Positions 42,302 through 53,901 of a stretch of 64,000 nucleotides of DNA are shown here, one piece after another (the stretch's first letter is position 1; the number at the start of each line of letters is the position of its first letter). Both the position numbers and the translations under genes were made by a program. The stretch is from Progne subis subis (Eukaryota; Chordata; Aves; Passeriformes; Hirundinidae), in the NCBI GenBank assembly GCA_022316685.1, contig JAKJHU010000673.1, positions 124,001 to 188,000 of the forward strand, given 5' to 3'. A model generated the notes under the pieces. That model was not told the origin of the DNA and searched no databases. It saw nothing but the letters and a program-made list of their open reading frames with translations.

Positions 42302-43528
42302 TCTCCCCCTCCTGTTTGAACCAAAAACACTTCCTTGGCCACTCTGTCCATGGCTCGCCGTATACATAGAAACAAACACGGCAAAATCATGAGAAGGATT
42401 ACAAGCCCTACTAAAATATATATAACTATTTTAAAAGTTCCTTCCACAGTGGTGAAAGGTCAAACAAATTGAACAAACCATCCATCCATGACGCAGTTAC
42501 CTCTCCAAGTTTGTTCACACTCTCCTGACAATGCCTGATGTTCTCATGAATGGATTTGGAATGATCTGACAAATTCATGCAGCACATTCCCTCAAATTCC
42601 TTCATACACCATGCCCTGTGGGTCAGCAAAAGATAATCAATCGCTGCCCTGTTTTGGAGAGTTGCTCGTCTTACACTGTCAATGTCTAACAACATGTCAC
42701 TCAGTGCAAGAGAGACAGCTCGGGCATGTTTGCTCAGCCAACAACCCACATGATCCAATTGTGTCAAGGCTGCTCCTGATGCTGACTTGTGGGTAAAAAA
42801 TTGCAACTGCAATTCTCTGAGCCTTGCTCCATGTGTGAACATCATCATCACAATTTGGGTCATACATTGAACTGATCTTTTCCCTCTCTGTTTTAGTTCT
42901 CTCATCAGTGTCATGTCGGGTGTTAGCAATGAAAGCATTCCAATGCTGCACGGACCACCTGTGGCATTTGCAGGAATCGCGGGCCAAATTTTGTTCCCAC
43001 AAATGAAAAAGTTTCCCCTTGGCAACTGGGCTGGAACATGATTGGATGGTTTTTTCAGCATCTTAGTGTAATTACACCAAGATGATGAATTTCTGTAAAA
43101 ACTGAGGTTTGGAGTGACGTCTATAGTTTTATTTTTTGCCACTCCAGAAAGGCCGAATTTCACACAGAATTGCATTTGGACCGATCCGAGAATTTCTAGT
43201 TCCTGGGGTTCAAAAGGAGCCACAGGAAGGAATTTCACCTAAACATCCTATTGGTCTACTGGATTTACAATGGACTTTGAAATTTCTGGAGGGATGTTTT
43301 TGGAATCGGCCATTCGGCTCACTGGCAATCCCACTAAACATGTTGAGAAAGGTTTCCTGGTCTTGAGTGTGTCAGGCAGATGGTATCCAAACCTGATGCA
43401 TTGGCTAGAGTTTCCCAAACATTCTCTTTTGGTTGAGCCACGGGCAAAACTGCCGCATTGCTCAAGGCAACCAAGAAGAGAATGAGGCACAAGGATAGTT
43501 CTTTCATTTTCAATGACCTTTTTCCCAT
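42139..43528 (-). pseudogene. env: ERV-G env
   Basis: The signal peptide is at about 43500 (LSLCLILFLVALSNA), followed by QPKENVWETLA, which matches ERV-A Env. A frameshift leads to 42426-43238, which holds most of SU, a basic cleavage site (RGKR), the Cys-flanked fusion region, LQNRAAIDYLLL and a CC motif with seven residues between the first Cys and the pair (CMKEFEGMCC). Another frameshift leads to the membrane anchor (YILVGLVILLMILPCLFLC) in 42139-42447. That last frame has no stop before the polypurine tract and runs about 54 codons into U3. Alpharetroviral-type Env. Confidence 0.8.
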
Positions 43529-43769
43529 GGGAATCCCTAAAAATGCAACACCACCTAAGCCCCAAAGAACTCAAGTCCCAGAGTCTTTTTTGCACGTAGA
43601 ACGAAGGGATGTCTGCTGTCTTGACACCGGCTCACGTCTGCGTGCCCACTTCTCTTCCTCCGGTCTTGGGGTCCGTCTCTGCTTGCGTCTGGACTCGGTA
43701 CGGTTTCACGTGTCTTGCTGCCAGCCACTTTGGCCCAACTGCTGTGAAGACACAAGCATATCCCTTGCT

Positions 43770-44552
43770 CTAAGTTATCAATTTGAATGTTCCTTCAATT
43801 TGACCTGTTTCTGGGTTTCTGACCAAAACCAAAGGGTTTTCCTTCAGTTTTGCTCTCGTGCTGTTTGAAAAATGCCTCATGATTGGTGGAGTTGGCTCTG
43901 TAAAAGAGCCATTGAGAAAATTCAACACATACAAGGCTTTATTCAAGCGCATGTATGGTGTTGCGTCTGCTTCTCCTCTTTTTTGTCTGTCCTAAAAGGG
44001 ATTTCAATGTTTGATGTGTTCTTTCAATGATTGCTTGACCTGTTGGAGAGTGTGGGATACCAAAGGTATGATGGACACCCCTACCTCTTCAGGAATTTGT
44101 CAAGCACTTTCCCTATGTATGTTGGTCCATTGTCTGTTTTGATTTCTTGCGGCACGCCTAAAGATGCAAATGCCTGCAAGAAATGTCGACAAGCGTGTTG
44201 TGCTGTTTCACCTGTGTGCAAAGATGCGAAGACTGCACCTGAAAATGTGTCAACTGAAACATGAACATTTTTGAGTTTCCCAAAAGAATGGATATTTTGT
44301 GACATCAGTTTGCCATAACTGCAAACTGTGCAATCCTCTTGGATTGACTGCTCCCATTGATGCAGGAGGCTGCACAAGCTGGCAATCTGGGCAAGCACTA
44401 ATGATTTCTTTTGCCTGACTTTTGGAAATGTGAAAGCCTTCCATTAGTGCTTGAGCGTTCTGATGAAAGAATGCATGACTCAATTTTGCCTGTTCAAAAA
44501 TGTTCCGTAAAGTCCTTGAAATTGGCATGGTCAATTTGTCTGCTGTGTGCAT
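43770..44552 (-). pseudogene. pol: ERV-G integrase
   Basis: Pieces in several frames. The zinc-binding part is HAFFHQNAQAL with CPDC. The catalytic part includes LWQTDVTK and IKTDNGPTY. The C-terminal part is 43770-43952 (LVLVRNPETGQIEGTF). The catalytic Glu region near 44020-44050 is readable only out of frame. A stretch after QTDVTK is missing or garbled. Non-functional. Confidence 0.75.
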
Positions 44553-45328
44553 TGCCTTTCTGCTAAAAAACCTGGAAGGGATGAATGTGCTCTGATGTGA
44601 GAGACAAAGTATTTATGTTTTCTGTTTTGCAACAATGTCCTCATGCACAGCAAATATGAATACAAATTTTCATTGTCAACTTCTCTCAAAAGTGAACCCT
44701 CAAGCCTCTTGACCACATTAGCTACGTAAGCTTGAGTCTGTGATCAAGTTAAAAGGTTGCTGGAACAGCTCAAAAAGTTCTGACCACTGCTGCTAATTCC
44801 ACTATTTGTGGTGACCCATTGTACTATTCTTATATCTGATTTCCACTCCCCCGTGATGACATCCTGCCATGTACTTACTGATTTGTGAGTCTTTTCCTGA
44901 GCCGTCGGTAAAAACTGTTATTGCATCCAATGGCACCTCACTTATTTTCGGTTTTTCTCTGAAACTTATTTTTGCTTTCAACAGCCTGTGACTTGGGAAA
45001 TGAATAGTACAAACACCATGAGTAATCTAACAATGCAATCTGCAAATTCCTCTGACTTTTGCAAAGCTCAATCAAAATAATCTTTTTTCAAAGGCAGGTA
45101 AATTGTTGTAAAATCTTTGCCTGCCATTGTTTGCAGCCTGGTCCTAGCTTTGATGATGATCTGAGCTATCATTTCCAGACTTGAGAGGATCGTCCTCGGA
45201 GACCTTGTAAGATAAAAAAATCCACTCTAAAATCAACAATGGGTCTTTCTGTGATGAATCCCACTGAAAAATCAACCCATACAACTGTATTTTTTCCCCC
45301 AACACTGCAAGAAAAAAAGGTAAAGATG
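44553..45328 (-). pseudogene. pol: ERV-G RT connection and RNase H
   Basis: Heavily broken. The segment 44531-44716 covers the RNase H end (SHIRAHSSLPGFLAE). Upstream the sequence matches, base for base over long stretches, the plus-strand fragment at 63683-64000 (connection domain, KARTRLQTM-like). Several stops and small gaps are present. Confidence 0.65.
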
Positions 45329-46360
45329 TTACAAAGCGATGTGCCTGTCTCTGCTGGAGGGCTCCAGCAATTTTCTCAAGGGCCTCCCGAGCCTCAGGGG
45401 TGAGGCTCCTGGGAGATTTGATGTTACTGTCCCTTTCAAGAGATTGAACAACGGCGCAAGTTCATCATTTGTGATCCCTGAGATGGATCTCATCCAGTTG
45501 ATCTCCCCCAAAAGTTGTTGCAAATCCTGTAAGTTGTTAACTTCTGTTTAATTTCTATTTTCTGTGGTTTCACTGTTTGTTCAGTGATTTTCCATCCTAA
45601 GTATTTCCAAGGTGCAATTTCCTGAATTTTTGAAGTTGAAATTTCCAAACCTGCATGTTGCACCTCTGTGATCACACAGTCACGAGCTCTCTGCAATTCC
45701 TGTTGTGTCGGTGCTGCAATGAGCAGATCATCCATATAATGAATGATTTTTTGCTCCTGGATGTTTCTCTCAAGCTGGAGACAGTGCCCATGCAACAAAC
45801 CATTGGTAGATGGTCGGCAAGTTCCGGAGTCCTTGAGGAAGAACAACCTAATGGTATCTCTGCAGAGGCTCCTCCCTGTTGACACTTGGGATGGAAAAGG
45901 CAAATCGAGGAGCATCATCTGGATGAAGTGGAATGTTGAAAAAAACAGTCTTTGAGATCAATGATCACAAGCGGCCAATCTCTCAGAATCATTGAGAGAG
46001 ATGGAAGCCCCAGCTGAAGTGGTCCTATTTTCTTAATGACCTCATTGATTTTTCTGAGATCATGAAGCAATCTCCATGATCCAGAGGCTTTCTTGCGAAT
46101 GACAAACACTGGGAATTCTAGGGACTGTTTGTTGGTACAATGTGTCTCTTTCTAATTGTTTCCCTGACCAAATTTTTGAGAGCACTCAATTTTTTTCCTT
46201 CGAGGGGCCACTGATCCACCCAGACAGGATTGTCTGTTTTCCAGGTCAGTTTCAAAGTGGTGAGTGCCACAGTGGCCCCCACTAAAAATCTACTTCCAAC
46301 CTCATGCCCCATTGTACTAAAATGTCCCTTCCTACACTGTGATGGGTCTTTGCACAACAA
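45329..46360 (-). pseudogene. pol: ERV-G reverse transcriptase
   Basis: Betaretrovirus-like RT in four overlapping frames: 46118-46360 (WPLEGKKLSALKNLV), 45915-46109 ([24 protein letters not shown]), 45490-45918 (HYMDDLLIAAPTQQEL, the catalytic YMDD) and 45329-45523 (thumb). The frameshifts between them make it inactive; the motifs themselves are kept. Confidence 0.85.
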
Positions 46361-46380
46361 ATGGGCGAATGATTGCAGTC

Positions 46381-46839
46381 TTACCTCCTGGCTTCCGAGA
46401 CAACAACCGCATCTTCACTCTGCAGACATAAGGTGTTCCCCCCTATGCCTGAAAGAGGACTCAAGGGAGCAATTAAGTTCCAATTCTTGGGCCAAAAAAG
46501 ATATGAAATTACCATGATGTCTGCCCCTGTGTCGAGCATCCCTTTGAGTGCGATTGTCCTGTCACCCTGGGTCAATTTACAGACGAGAATTGGTCTGTCT
46601 CGGCTTATGTGTTTCACCCAGGAGGCATGAACTTCTATGTGCTCACTTGAAGGAGGATCTTGTTCCTGGAGCACTGGCAAGACTTGTTCTGCTGCATGGG
46701 GTGGCAATGCAATTGCCCTGGCAATCGAGGTGTTTGGAGGAATGATCAATGGTGGCTGATGAGGCTTCGCTAAAACTGTCAACTCATCATTGCGATCTGC
46801 TGAAATGACAGAAGGGTAAAATAACAAGTCCCAAAACAC
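46381..46839 (-). pseudogene. pro: ERV-G protease
   Basis: Open for 152 codons. The active site reads GMLDTGADIMVIS. The front part (PPNTSIARAIAL) looks like the end of a betaretroviral dUTPase domain whose core is decayed. It lies between gag and RT as expected. Confidence 0.8.
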
Positions 46840-46953
46840 TGCTTCTGTCCTTACCTATAATTAGAAAGTCCTGTCTCTTCCACGAGGATCCAGTGACACC
46901 AGTGGGTATCACTGCATAATTGTCATCCAAAAAACATATTACTTTGGAAGTTG

Positions 46954-48060
46954 CTAAGTCACATTGCGCCCCTGGTGGGAGTAACTCTGGATCACTGGGG
47001 ATCTTACAAATTGTCCTGCTGAGGGCGCTGGATTGTTGTTCCCCAATGATTGTCCCCCTTGCGGAATTTGCTCTTGAGTCATCGCTAGCACTTGTGTCGT
47101 CGCGCGTTGACGATTCGCGCTCTTTCTGGAGTTTCTTGACTGAGTTTTTCCACTCGCATTGTTTTTTGCAGGGCAATAATTCCTTCTCCCGCATGTCGGA
47201 CAATGATCTGTTGAATTTGCATTGTTGGTAACTTGTGGACAATCCTTTTTGAAATGCTCTGATCTGCCACACTTGTAACACTGTTTTTGTTGAAAGTTTG
47301 CAAATGCGTCTTTGACAGCTTTTTCCATTTGATCTCCCAAAATTGCTGCAACGTGCTGTGGTGTCCCCACCTTGCTGCATGCCTCTAGAATTTCTGCTAT
47401 GGTGGGTTGGCCTGGCATTGCACTGATGACGCGCTTGCATTCTGGGTTGGCATTTGCAAATGCAAGACACCGAATCAAATGTGACTTCACTGCTTCATCT
47501 GTGACTTGCCTGTCCACTGCCTGTGTGAGACGATCGATGAATGCACTGAAGGGTTCTGAAGGACCTTGTCTCACCTCTGTAAAAATACTTTCTGTGACTC
47601 CTGTTGGTGAAACTTGCACCATTGCCTTTCTGGCTGCATCCTTGATGTCTGTCAACACATCTCGAGGAAGAAACCTGGCTTGACGAGCTGCACTGTCAAG
47701 CGGTGGATCACTGGCCAATTGTGCTAATGTGAAACCTGAATTTGCTCTTCCTTGGTATTTGATTCTGTAATCATTTAAAATTTTTCTCCATTTTGCTTCC
47801 TAAACGATAAATTGTGCATCACTCAGCATCATCGAAGCAAGGGATGGGAGGTCATATGGTGTTAAATCATATATATTAAATGTCCCTTTTAAAAGTTGTT
47901 TGAAATATGGAGACCCCAATCCATTGTCACGAACGGCTTTCATCAGATCCTTGACAACTTCACGATCTAACCTCTCCCATCTTGGGTTTGCATCCTGTGC
48001 ATTATATGTCACTGGCATAGCCATGCCCTTTGGACCCATTGAAAGTGTATCCCCTTTCAA
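46954..48060 (-). pseudogene. gag: ERV-G gag, capsid and nucleocapsid
   Basis: One frame with a single stop near 47798. Capsid begins about 48050 (PVTYNAQDANPRWERL), with homology region EPFSAFIDRLTQAV and LAFANANPECKRVI. Nucleocapsid has a good zinc knuckle CYKCGRSEHFKKDC and a second degenerate one (CPTCGRRNYC). A basic and Gln-rich tail follows. This is the best preserved capsid in the window. Confidence 0.85.
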
Positions 48061-48190
48061 TGCATATTTCTTTATGTCTGTCCAGTCTGTTGGACGGAAT
48101 TCTGGCTTGCAGAAGCCTGTGCAGTGTCTACCTCTAAAATTGTCTCCTTTGCCGCTTCATCTCTCTCTGAACCCACTTGTTTTGCAGGCT

Positions 48191-48271
48191 TCACCTCATC
48201 GGGTTTTGTTTCTTTTTCTGTTTCCCTTTCTCTCTCTTTTTCCTTCTCCTTTCTTTCTCTTTCTTTCTCTT

Positions 48272-48302
<31 letters not shown>

Positions 48303-50281
48303 TTCTCTTTCTCTTTCTCTTTCTCTTTCTCTTTCTCTTTCTCTTTCTCTTTCTCTTTCTCTTTCTCTTTCTCCCTTTCTTTCTCTCTCTCTTTCTGTCT
48401 CTCTTTCTCTCTTTCTTTTTCCCTCTCTCTCTCTCTCTCTCTTTCTCTTTCCCTTTGGAGAGGAATCAGGGTTTGCTGAACATCCTCAAATTTTTCTGAA
48501 GCATCTGTCCCTGAGAAAAAACTTCGAGAGAAAGAAGATGTGGGATCGTGGCGAAATGCTGTTTCAGTGAACTTGCGAAAAAACTTGTTCATAAAGTTCT
48601 CAGATAACAAAAATGATGAAGCTTGCTGTGCGAACTTAAGTGCCTTTACTCTTGTGGCAGGAATCTCTTCTGATGCTGTGATTCTGATTATATCTTCATC
48701 TGTGATTGACATCTCCTGGTCCTTATCAACCACATCATCATCCTTCAGCATTGGCAAAGGTTCTCTCGGCTTCTGTTTGAATCGCTGTTCTGAAGAGGTT
48801 GATTTTTTATATGAAACTGGAAAAAAATGATGCAGCGTGGGCGTGTCCTCCCAAACCGATGCTTCGGTCGATGCGACTGATGATCTCTGCGCTCGCTGCC
48901 TCTCTGCTCCGCTTCTCAGTGACGTCGGCACACTGACAGCTGTTCTCTGCGGGCTCGGAGTTCTGAAGTATCTTTTAAATTCTGGAAAAGCCTGTAAAAT
49001 CTGAGATATTTTCGGACGCGCGCCCATCCGCAACATCTCGGCAGCTGTCTCTGGATCACCGCACGCAGGCAGCTTAGGTTCATAGCTGCCCGTGGACGTG
49101 GTCGGGCTCCGCAGCCCCTGCTGCCTGGGGGTGGTACTCTCGAGACTCTCCCCGCCTCGGCTACGCCCCGTCCCTGCCTGCTCCGTCTCCGCTGGCCCCG
49201 CCCTTGCTGATCTCGGCCTGGCAGTCTCCGGAGGGATACCCCGCCCTATCTCACGTTCAAGGTCTGCCCCGTCTCTTTAGTCATCGGAATCAGCCCCTCC
49301 CCGAAGAGGAACGCGCCTCGGGCTTTGCCCTGCCTCTGTCGCGCCTGCGCCTGGACCGGCCGCAAGGATTTCTGGGGTGTGTAGTATTCGGCTCGTTCTC
49401 GAGCCCTCCCCCGCAGCGGCCCTATCCCCTACGGACTGTTCCCGGCGATCTGCGCCTCTGTCTCCCGACGCGCCTTGCAATCGCGTCCCGTCGCGTCCCA
49501 CCACCTCGGCTCCCCGCGCAGTCTCGCTCCCCCGCGCAGCTTCGCCCTCCCTCCGCGGTTCTGATGGCGCTCGCCCCTGCGCTTTCGCCCCCCCGTCCTC
49601 TCCACCCGCACCCGGTTTTTCCACGGGAAGGGAAAGGAGCAATGGCGAAGGAGGGGTTTGTCGCCACGGCGACTCTGGAGGGGTAAAGGGACTTCTAGGT
49701 GGAGTTCTTCCCCCCCCCTCCGTGTGCGAATGTGGGGTTTGTTCTTGGATTGCTTCAAAGAAAAGCATGTTCAAATCCTCCTGCTCTGTTGGATGGATCA
49801 GAAGTTTCCATTTCTCCCGGAACCAATCTTGGGGCTTTTGACGAGCTTTCTGTTGGACCTTGAGATACTTTTGTTCTTTCCCCTCCCCCTTCTCTTTCCC
49901 CTGGGGGATGTGTCAATCCTGGAGTTAGCGTGGCTATCTCTCCTGGCTCAGTGCTAACCTCCCTTTGCTTGCTTGGCAGGTGTCTAACCCCGGACGCTTC
50001 CCTGCTATATTCTGTTATAACTTCTAACATAATTCTCCCAGCCGACAAAAGTTTTGCGGCAATTTTATCTTTTCTTGTGGCATTATCATAAAGTTTTCTG
50101 TTCACTTCCTGCTAAAAACCTGGCTCAAAAGGGACTGGGTCTCACATTGTGAATAGTTACATTTGACCCATAACATTAGGGCTTGGAGCTCCTTATCTTT
50201 CAGTGCTATATTGTATTTTGATATTATTTCTTTTAACTGTTCTAATATAATAATTCTCTCTTGTGATGTTGTTCCTCCCAT
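48191..50281 (-). pseudogene. gag: ERV-G gag, matrix and charged linker
   Basis: Gag starts at the ATG at 50281 (MGGTTSQER, Gly for myristoylation) with a helical matrix-like region. A frameshift near 50105 continues it (RKLYDNATRKDKIAAKLL) and further shifts lead to a proline/arginine-rich part (49277-49774). The frame 48191-49036 (281 codons) holds an acidic region (DEDIIRITASEE) and then a long Glu/Lys/Arg repeat encoded by a CTTTCT-type microsatellite. The capsid frame follows near 48060 in another phase. Confidence 0.7.
48205..48455. repeat. CTTTCT microsatellite in ERV-G gag
   Basis: About 250 bases of pyrimidine repeat, mostly (CTTTCT) and (CT). On the minus strand it encodes alternating Glu, Lys and Arg. 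The Ser/Leu/Phe-rich frames on the plus strand are its antisense. Confidence 0.9.
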
Positions 50282-50577
50282 GGGTGTGGTGTATTCTGAA
50301 TCTCACTGGTCTTACCAATGCAAAGGTTTGCTGCAGCTTTGGTCCAATTTGTCTCAGAGATGTCCCGATGTCTGTCCAGCAGATCTCAGGATGACGGGTT
50401 CCCGGGCCCTGGAAAGCCGTCGTCTGGGACAAAGTGGAACGTGGTGTTCTTCTTTTGGCCAAACAGGTGTTTTTCTTCTCCGGAGATCTCGACCTGGCAG
50501 TTTGATGTTCTGGGAGCTTTTGATCTTTCTGCAGAGGTTTTGTGACCTTTTTTCGGTGCTCCTTTTCAGGAGTGCGA

Positions 50578-50680
50578 GTCAGGGATGCCAGATGTTGTCC
50601 GGCCAGGGACGCTAGATGTTTCTGCCCACTCACTCAGAGAAGCCAGGTGTTTCTTTCGCGCAGCCAGGGACGCCAGATGT
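50578..50680 (-). repeat. Four PBS-like 18-base repeats at the ERV-G leader start
   Basis: On the plus strand the unit GCCAGGGACGCCAGATGT at 50663-50680 spans the PBS/LTR junction. Variants recur at 50602-50619 (one difference), 50578-50595 and 50633-50650. Spacing is 24-31 bases. On the minus strand each reads like the LTR end ACATC followed by TGGCGTCCCTGGC. Confidence 0.75.
50658..50675 (-). other. ERV-G primer-binding site
   Basis: On the minus strand: TGGCGTCCCTGGCTGCGC, two bases from the LTR. I cannot assign it to a tRNA with confidence. Confidence 0.6.
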
Positions 50681-51322
50681 CGGGGGGCTTCCCCAACATT
50701 CAGGTGGTTTCAGGGTCCCTTTCTCCCCTGCACAGCTCCGAGCCAAGCCGAAGGAAGAGACGGAGTCTTCAGGTGTAGATTTTTCAAGGTTGCATTTTTC
50801 GTTTATTGTTTCTTATCTTACAAATTTCTCACAGTCCAACATGATGTTTGCAGCTGCATGGACTTCTCACGTCTCCCCCCGAGCTGGGCAGTCCTTAATC
50901 TTTTATACTAATTACTACGTGTTCGTTATTTACTATTTCTTACCAATGTCTATCACTATTACTAAAAAGGTCATCTATACACTGACCCAATCCTCACTAA
51001 CTACTTTGTGCCAACGTCATAGCAGAAATGGAGTGAGGGAAGGAGAAGGAAGAAGAAGGAGACAACGCCCCAGATTCTCCATCTTGTCCCCATTCACTCC
51101 AATGCTATGAACCTAAAATTACTATTTTTTCACTCTGTGATAAACTGAACTACTATTTTTCACACTCCCGTGGCCTGCAAACCCTCTCTCAGTTTAGGAA
51201 GTTTTTCCTATGGACTGAGATCAAAGCCAGTGTCTCTCTGAGCTCTGGGCTGGGGTCTCAGAGCCCCCTGCCCAGGTCTCTGACCCTCCAGGGCAACCAA
51301 AGGAATGCCCTGGACTCCAACA
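50678..51322 (-). repeat. ERV-G 5' LTR
   Basis: 645 bases, TGTTGGAGTCCAGG (51322) to CCCCGACA (50678) on the minus strand. Nearly identical to the 3' LTR; the family's solo copy is G2. Confidence 0.9.
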
Positions 51323-52691
51323 TAAAACAAGAATCCAATGAAACTTTTTAAATACCCCTCCCTTCCCTTACAAACTGTTAACTTTCTTACAAACAATGCA
51401 AAGAGGCAAAACTTAGAACTCTAGGTGAGTACCATGTCTTTTATTCAGTCTTTTGAGAGAGAGAAGTTTTTTCCTTATTTGTTCTGGTAACTTTCTGCAA
51501 GAGAAAGTCTGCTTGAAGCTTCCACTTCTCACAAAAGCAGCCCGCCAGGGAACTTCTGCAGTTGTGGACCTCCTATATCATGTAGTTTTTCCTGTGATTA
51601 CATATAGGCTGTGGACTCACACATATTGGGGTGTCACATTTTAAAGATGCACAACTCAAAGGTAAAGGATTTTTCGTCTCAAGGAACAGAGATATTTTCT
51701 TAATTCTTCACTGGCGCAGAGGGCTTCTTCTCATCTTTCTCTGGTCAAACATCTTTATAAGATCACTAAATGACAGCTTTTAGTTTAATATTCACTCAGT
51801 AAATCACAGATACCTTTGCTCAAAAGAAATCCACAAATCATCTCCCCAATTCATATTGTCCACGATTTAAAGGAATACTTAGCATATTAATATTTCAGTT
51901 TGTTACAACTCATAGGAAATTTCATCATAGAACTAAGACAACTTGTCATCTCTTCCACCTCAGGGGTTACTCTTCTTTCACTGACTTATACATCTTTATA
52001 TTGTCGCTTTACATATCTCCAAATTGGCCTTTTCTCTCTTTCTCTGAGAAGGGTTAGAACTTTAAAAGCTTCATCTGTGTCAGGAAAGAGTTAAATTTGC
52101 TCAGGCCTGCGGTGGTCACATGATCTCTGCTGAGCTGCAGCTCTAGTTGCAGGGCTGTAGAGACGCAAAGCCATGCTGATGGGGGAAGCTGGTGGATGTC
52201 CTCCTTTCCTCCCCTCGGTCTCATTTAGGGTGGCTCAGCTCAGAGTTGTTATGAAGCTGCAGCTTTCTTTCTCTGCTGCTTGCTGCTACTAGGCCCTGCC
52301 ATGGCTTGGCCCCCTCCGCCATGGCCCCAGGCATGTGGCCAGCACTGCCAAGCTGCAGTCTCCCCTCTCCCCCGCTGGTAGCCGGGGGAAGATAGGGCTC
52401 AGCAGGCCCGGGCCGCTCCCCGGAGGCCTGGCTGGGTCTGGCACAGCCGCCTAGAGGGCAGCAGGGCCTGAGCTGGGCCCCCCTGCTGCCAACGATGTTA
52501 CCTGGTGGCCAGTCCGGAAGAAAGAGAGCTCCTCAGGCTTCCCAGGCTGATTTTATGCTTGTGTGACCCAGAGGTGTATCCCTATATTTAATTGGCTACT
52601 CCGGCCATCCATCTTGAAAGCCATTCACCACACACCATCACATCAGTGGTTTAGTGTAAGACACCAATGATTTTGGGCTTGTCCCCTAACA
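51323..52691 (-). repeat. LTR I3, right part
   Basis: Continues LTR I3 (CCTCCCTTCCCTTACAAACT, CTTCACTGGCGCAGAGGGCTT are shared with I1). It ends at CCCCTAACA, where ERV-H RT resumes. More diverged than I1 and I2 from each other. Confidence 0.7.
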
Positions 52692-52878
52692 GAAGGAAGT
52701 AGAGATATATTTGCTTTTGAATGGGAAGATCCCAATACAGGGAGAAAGCAACAATTCAGATGGAACAAATTACCCCAAGGATTTACTGAATCCCAAAATC
52801 TGTTTGGACAAGCCTTGGAAGAGGTGCTGCAATGTTTCCTCAGGATATCAGAAGTAAAACTTATCCAGTATGTTGATG
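52692..52878 (+). pseudogene. pol: ERV-H reverse transcriptase, second part
   Basis: RT resumes with EGSRDIFAFEWEDPNTG and runs to LIQYVDV, where the catalytic YVDD motif is cut by the insertion of ERV-B2 at 52879. It aligns with ERV-C RT around the same motif. The rest of ERV-H pol and env is not in the window. Confidence 0.85.
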
Positions 52879-53901
52879 TGTAGAAGGATTTAAAATGGAC
52901 GTAGAGAGATCTTACAGTGCTGGGAAAGTTCTGTTTATCTTAGCACTGTTAAGGACGAAGAGTCTGGGAACGAGCTGTAACCCCTCAGTGTTGCTGTGTC
53001 CCAATAGCTCCGGTTTCTCACTGTGACAGCGTGGAGAGGTCGGGGCGGCACGTCGGGCAAGCCGCCTCCTCCCCCGTGGGATCTTGATTCCCCCACACCA
53101 GCGACGGGCACACGGTGGAATAGCAACCACGGCAGCTGAATAAAGGCTGACTCTTCAAGGCAGGGTAAAAGTTTGTTTATTGGGAGGGAGCACAAAGCTC
53201 AGCACTCCACTACCTGCTGCCCCGAGGAGTCCCAGGTGCACGCGGGCAGGAGTTTTAAGGGGGGGTGTAAACAGGGATGGCGACAACGGGTCAGCCAATT
53301 ACAAAACAGGTGTGTGTAAACTAAGGGAGTAACTGCAGAACCGGGGACCAACCACAAAACGACGGGAGGGGATTTCCAGGGCCCCGGCCTATCACTCGAT
53401 GCCCTCCCTGGAGCTTTCTAGAAGCCAGGGAAGGTCCCTGGGGTGATAGACGGCCCAAGGGGAGAGAGGGGGGATTGATAACTTGGGTACAGGGGGAAGG
53501 GATGACAGACAGAAAACGGACTAGCTCCACATTGTGGTAAGCAAGTCTGAACCATAACATAAATATGGGGTTACAAGGAACGAACCATTACAAAATACAA
53601 TATAAATTAACCCATATCAAATAAAAAAGATTGCACACCGCCACACCTCAGCAAAGTTGTAAACAGGTAACTGCAGAGGAATGCTTATGCAGATAACACT
53701 AGCGAATAGGATAGCCGCTTGGGGCGTGTGAACACTATGGGTTAACCAACAGCAAGTAGTAAAATGCCGCGTGAACAGATTATGCACAAGAATGATATAT
53801 ATATGAAAGAACCCTGTGTACCCTTAATAAACGAGCATTCACCATTACTTCCGTGAAGAACGTGTTTGACTCCGGCTGCTCCCTGTGATTTCTTCTTTAT
53901 T
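52879..53901 (+). repeat. ERV-B2 5' LTR, split by solo LTR A2
   Basis: Two parts: 52879-52988 (starting TGTAGAAGG) and 53652-53901, with AATAAA near 53828 and the PBS right after. Without the insertion it is about 360 bases. The right end reads CTTTATT rather than CA. Confidence 0.7.
52989..53645 (-). repeat. Solo LTR A2 (ERV-A family)
   Basis: 657 bases, TGTTGCTGTGTC to CACCGCCACA on the plus strand. Perfect 6-base duplication CCTCAG at 52983-52988 and 53646-53651. It aligns with the ERV-A 3' LTR in reverse complement. Confidence 0.92.

Larger units (their letters stand above)
41660..51322 (-). mobile_element. ERV-G, complete betaretrovirus-like provirus
   Basis: 9663 bases on the minus strand with two LTRs, PBS, gag, pro, pol, env and polypurine tract. 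The flanking GAAAAC (41654-41659) and TAAAAC (51323-51328) match at five of six bases. By eye the LTRs differ by about 10 substitutions and 3 small indels over 642 bases, so it is fairly young. Gag, protease and RT resemble ERV-B and ERV-D; env is of alpharetroviral type like ERV-A. All genes carry stops or frameshifts. Confidence 0.9.

Noticed and set aside
48124..48570. Long plus-strand frames rich in Ser, Leu and Phe
   Set aside because: They are the antisense of the CTTTCT microsatellite; repeats without stops give open frames in several phases.
49204..49841. Two plus-strand frames of about 155 codons, Pro/Arg-rich
   Set aside because: Antisense of the GC-rich ERV-G gag linker.
50560..50690. 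CRISPR-like array of short spaced repeats
   Set aside because: Vertebrate retroviral leader, only four imperfect units, and the unit coincides with the LTR/PBS junction.
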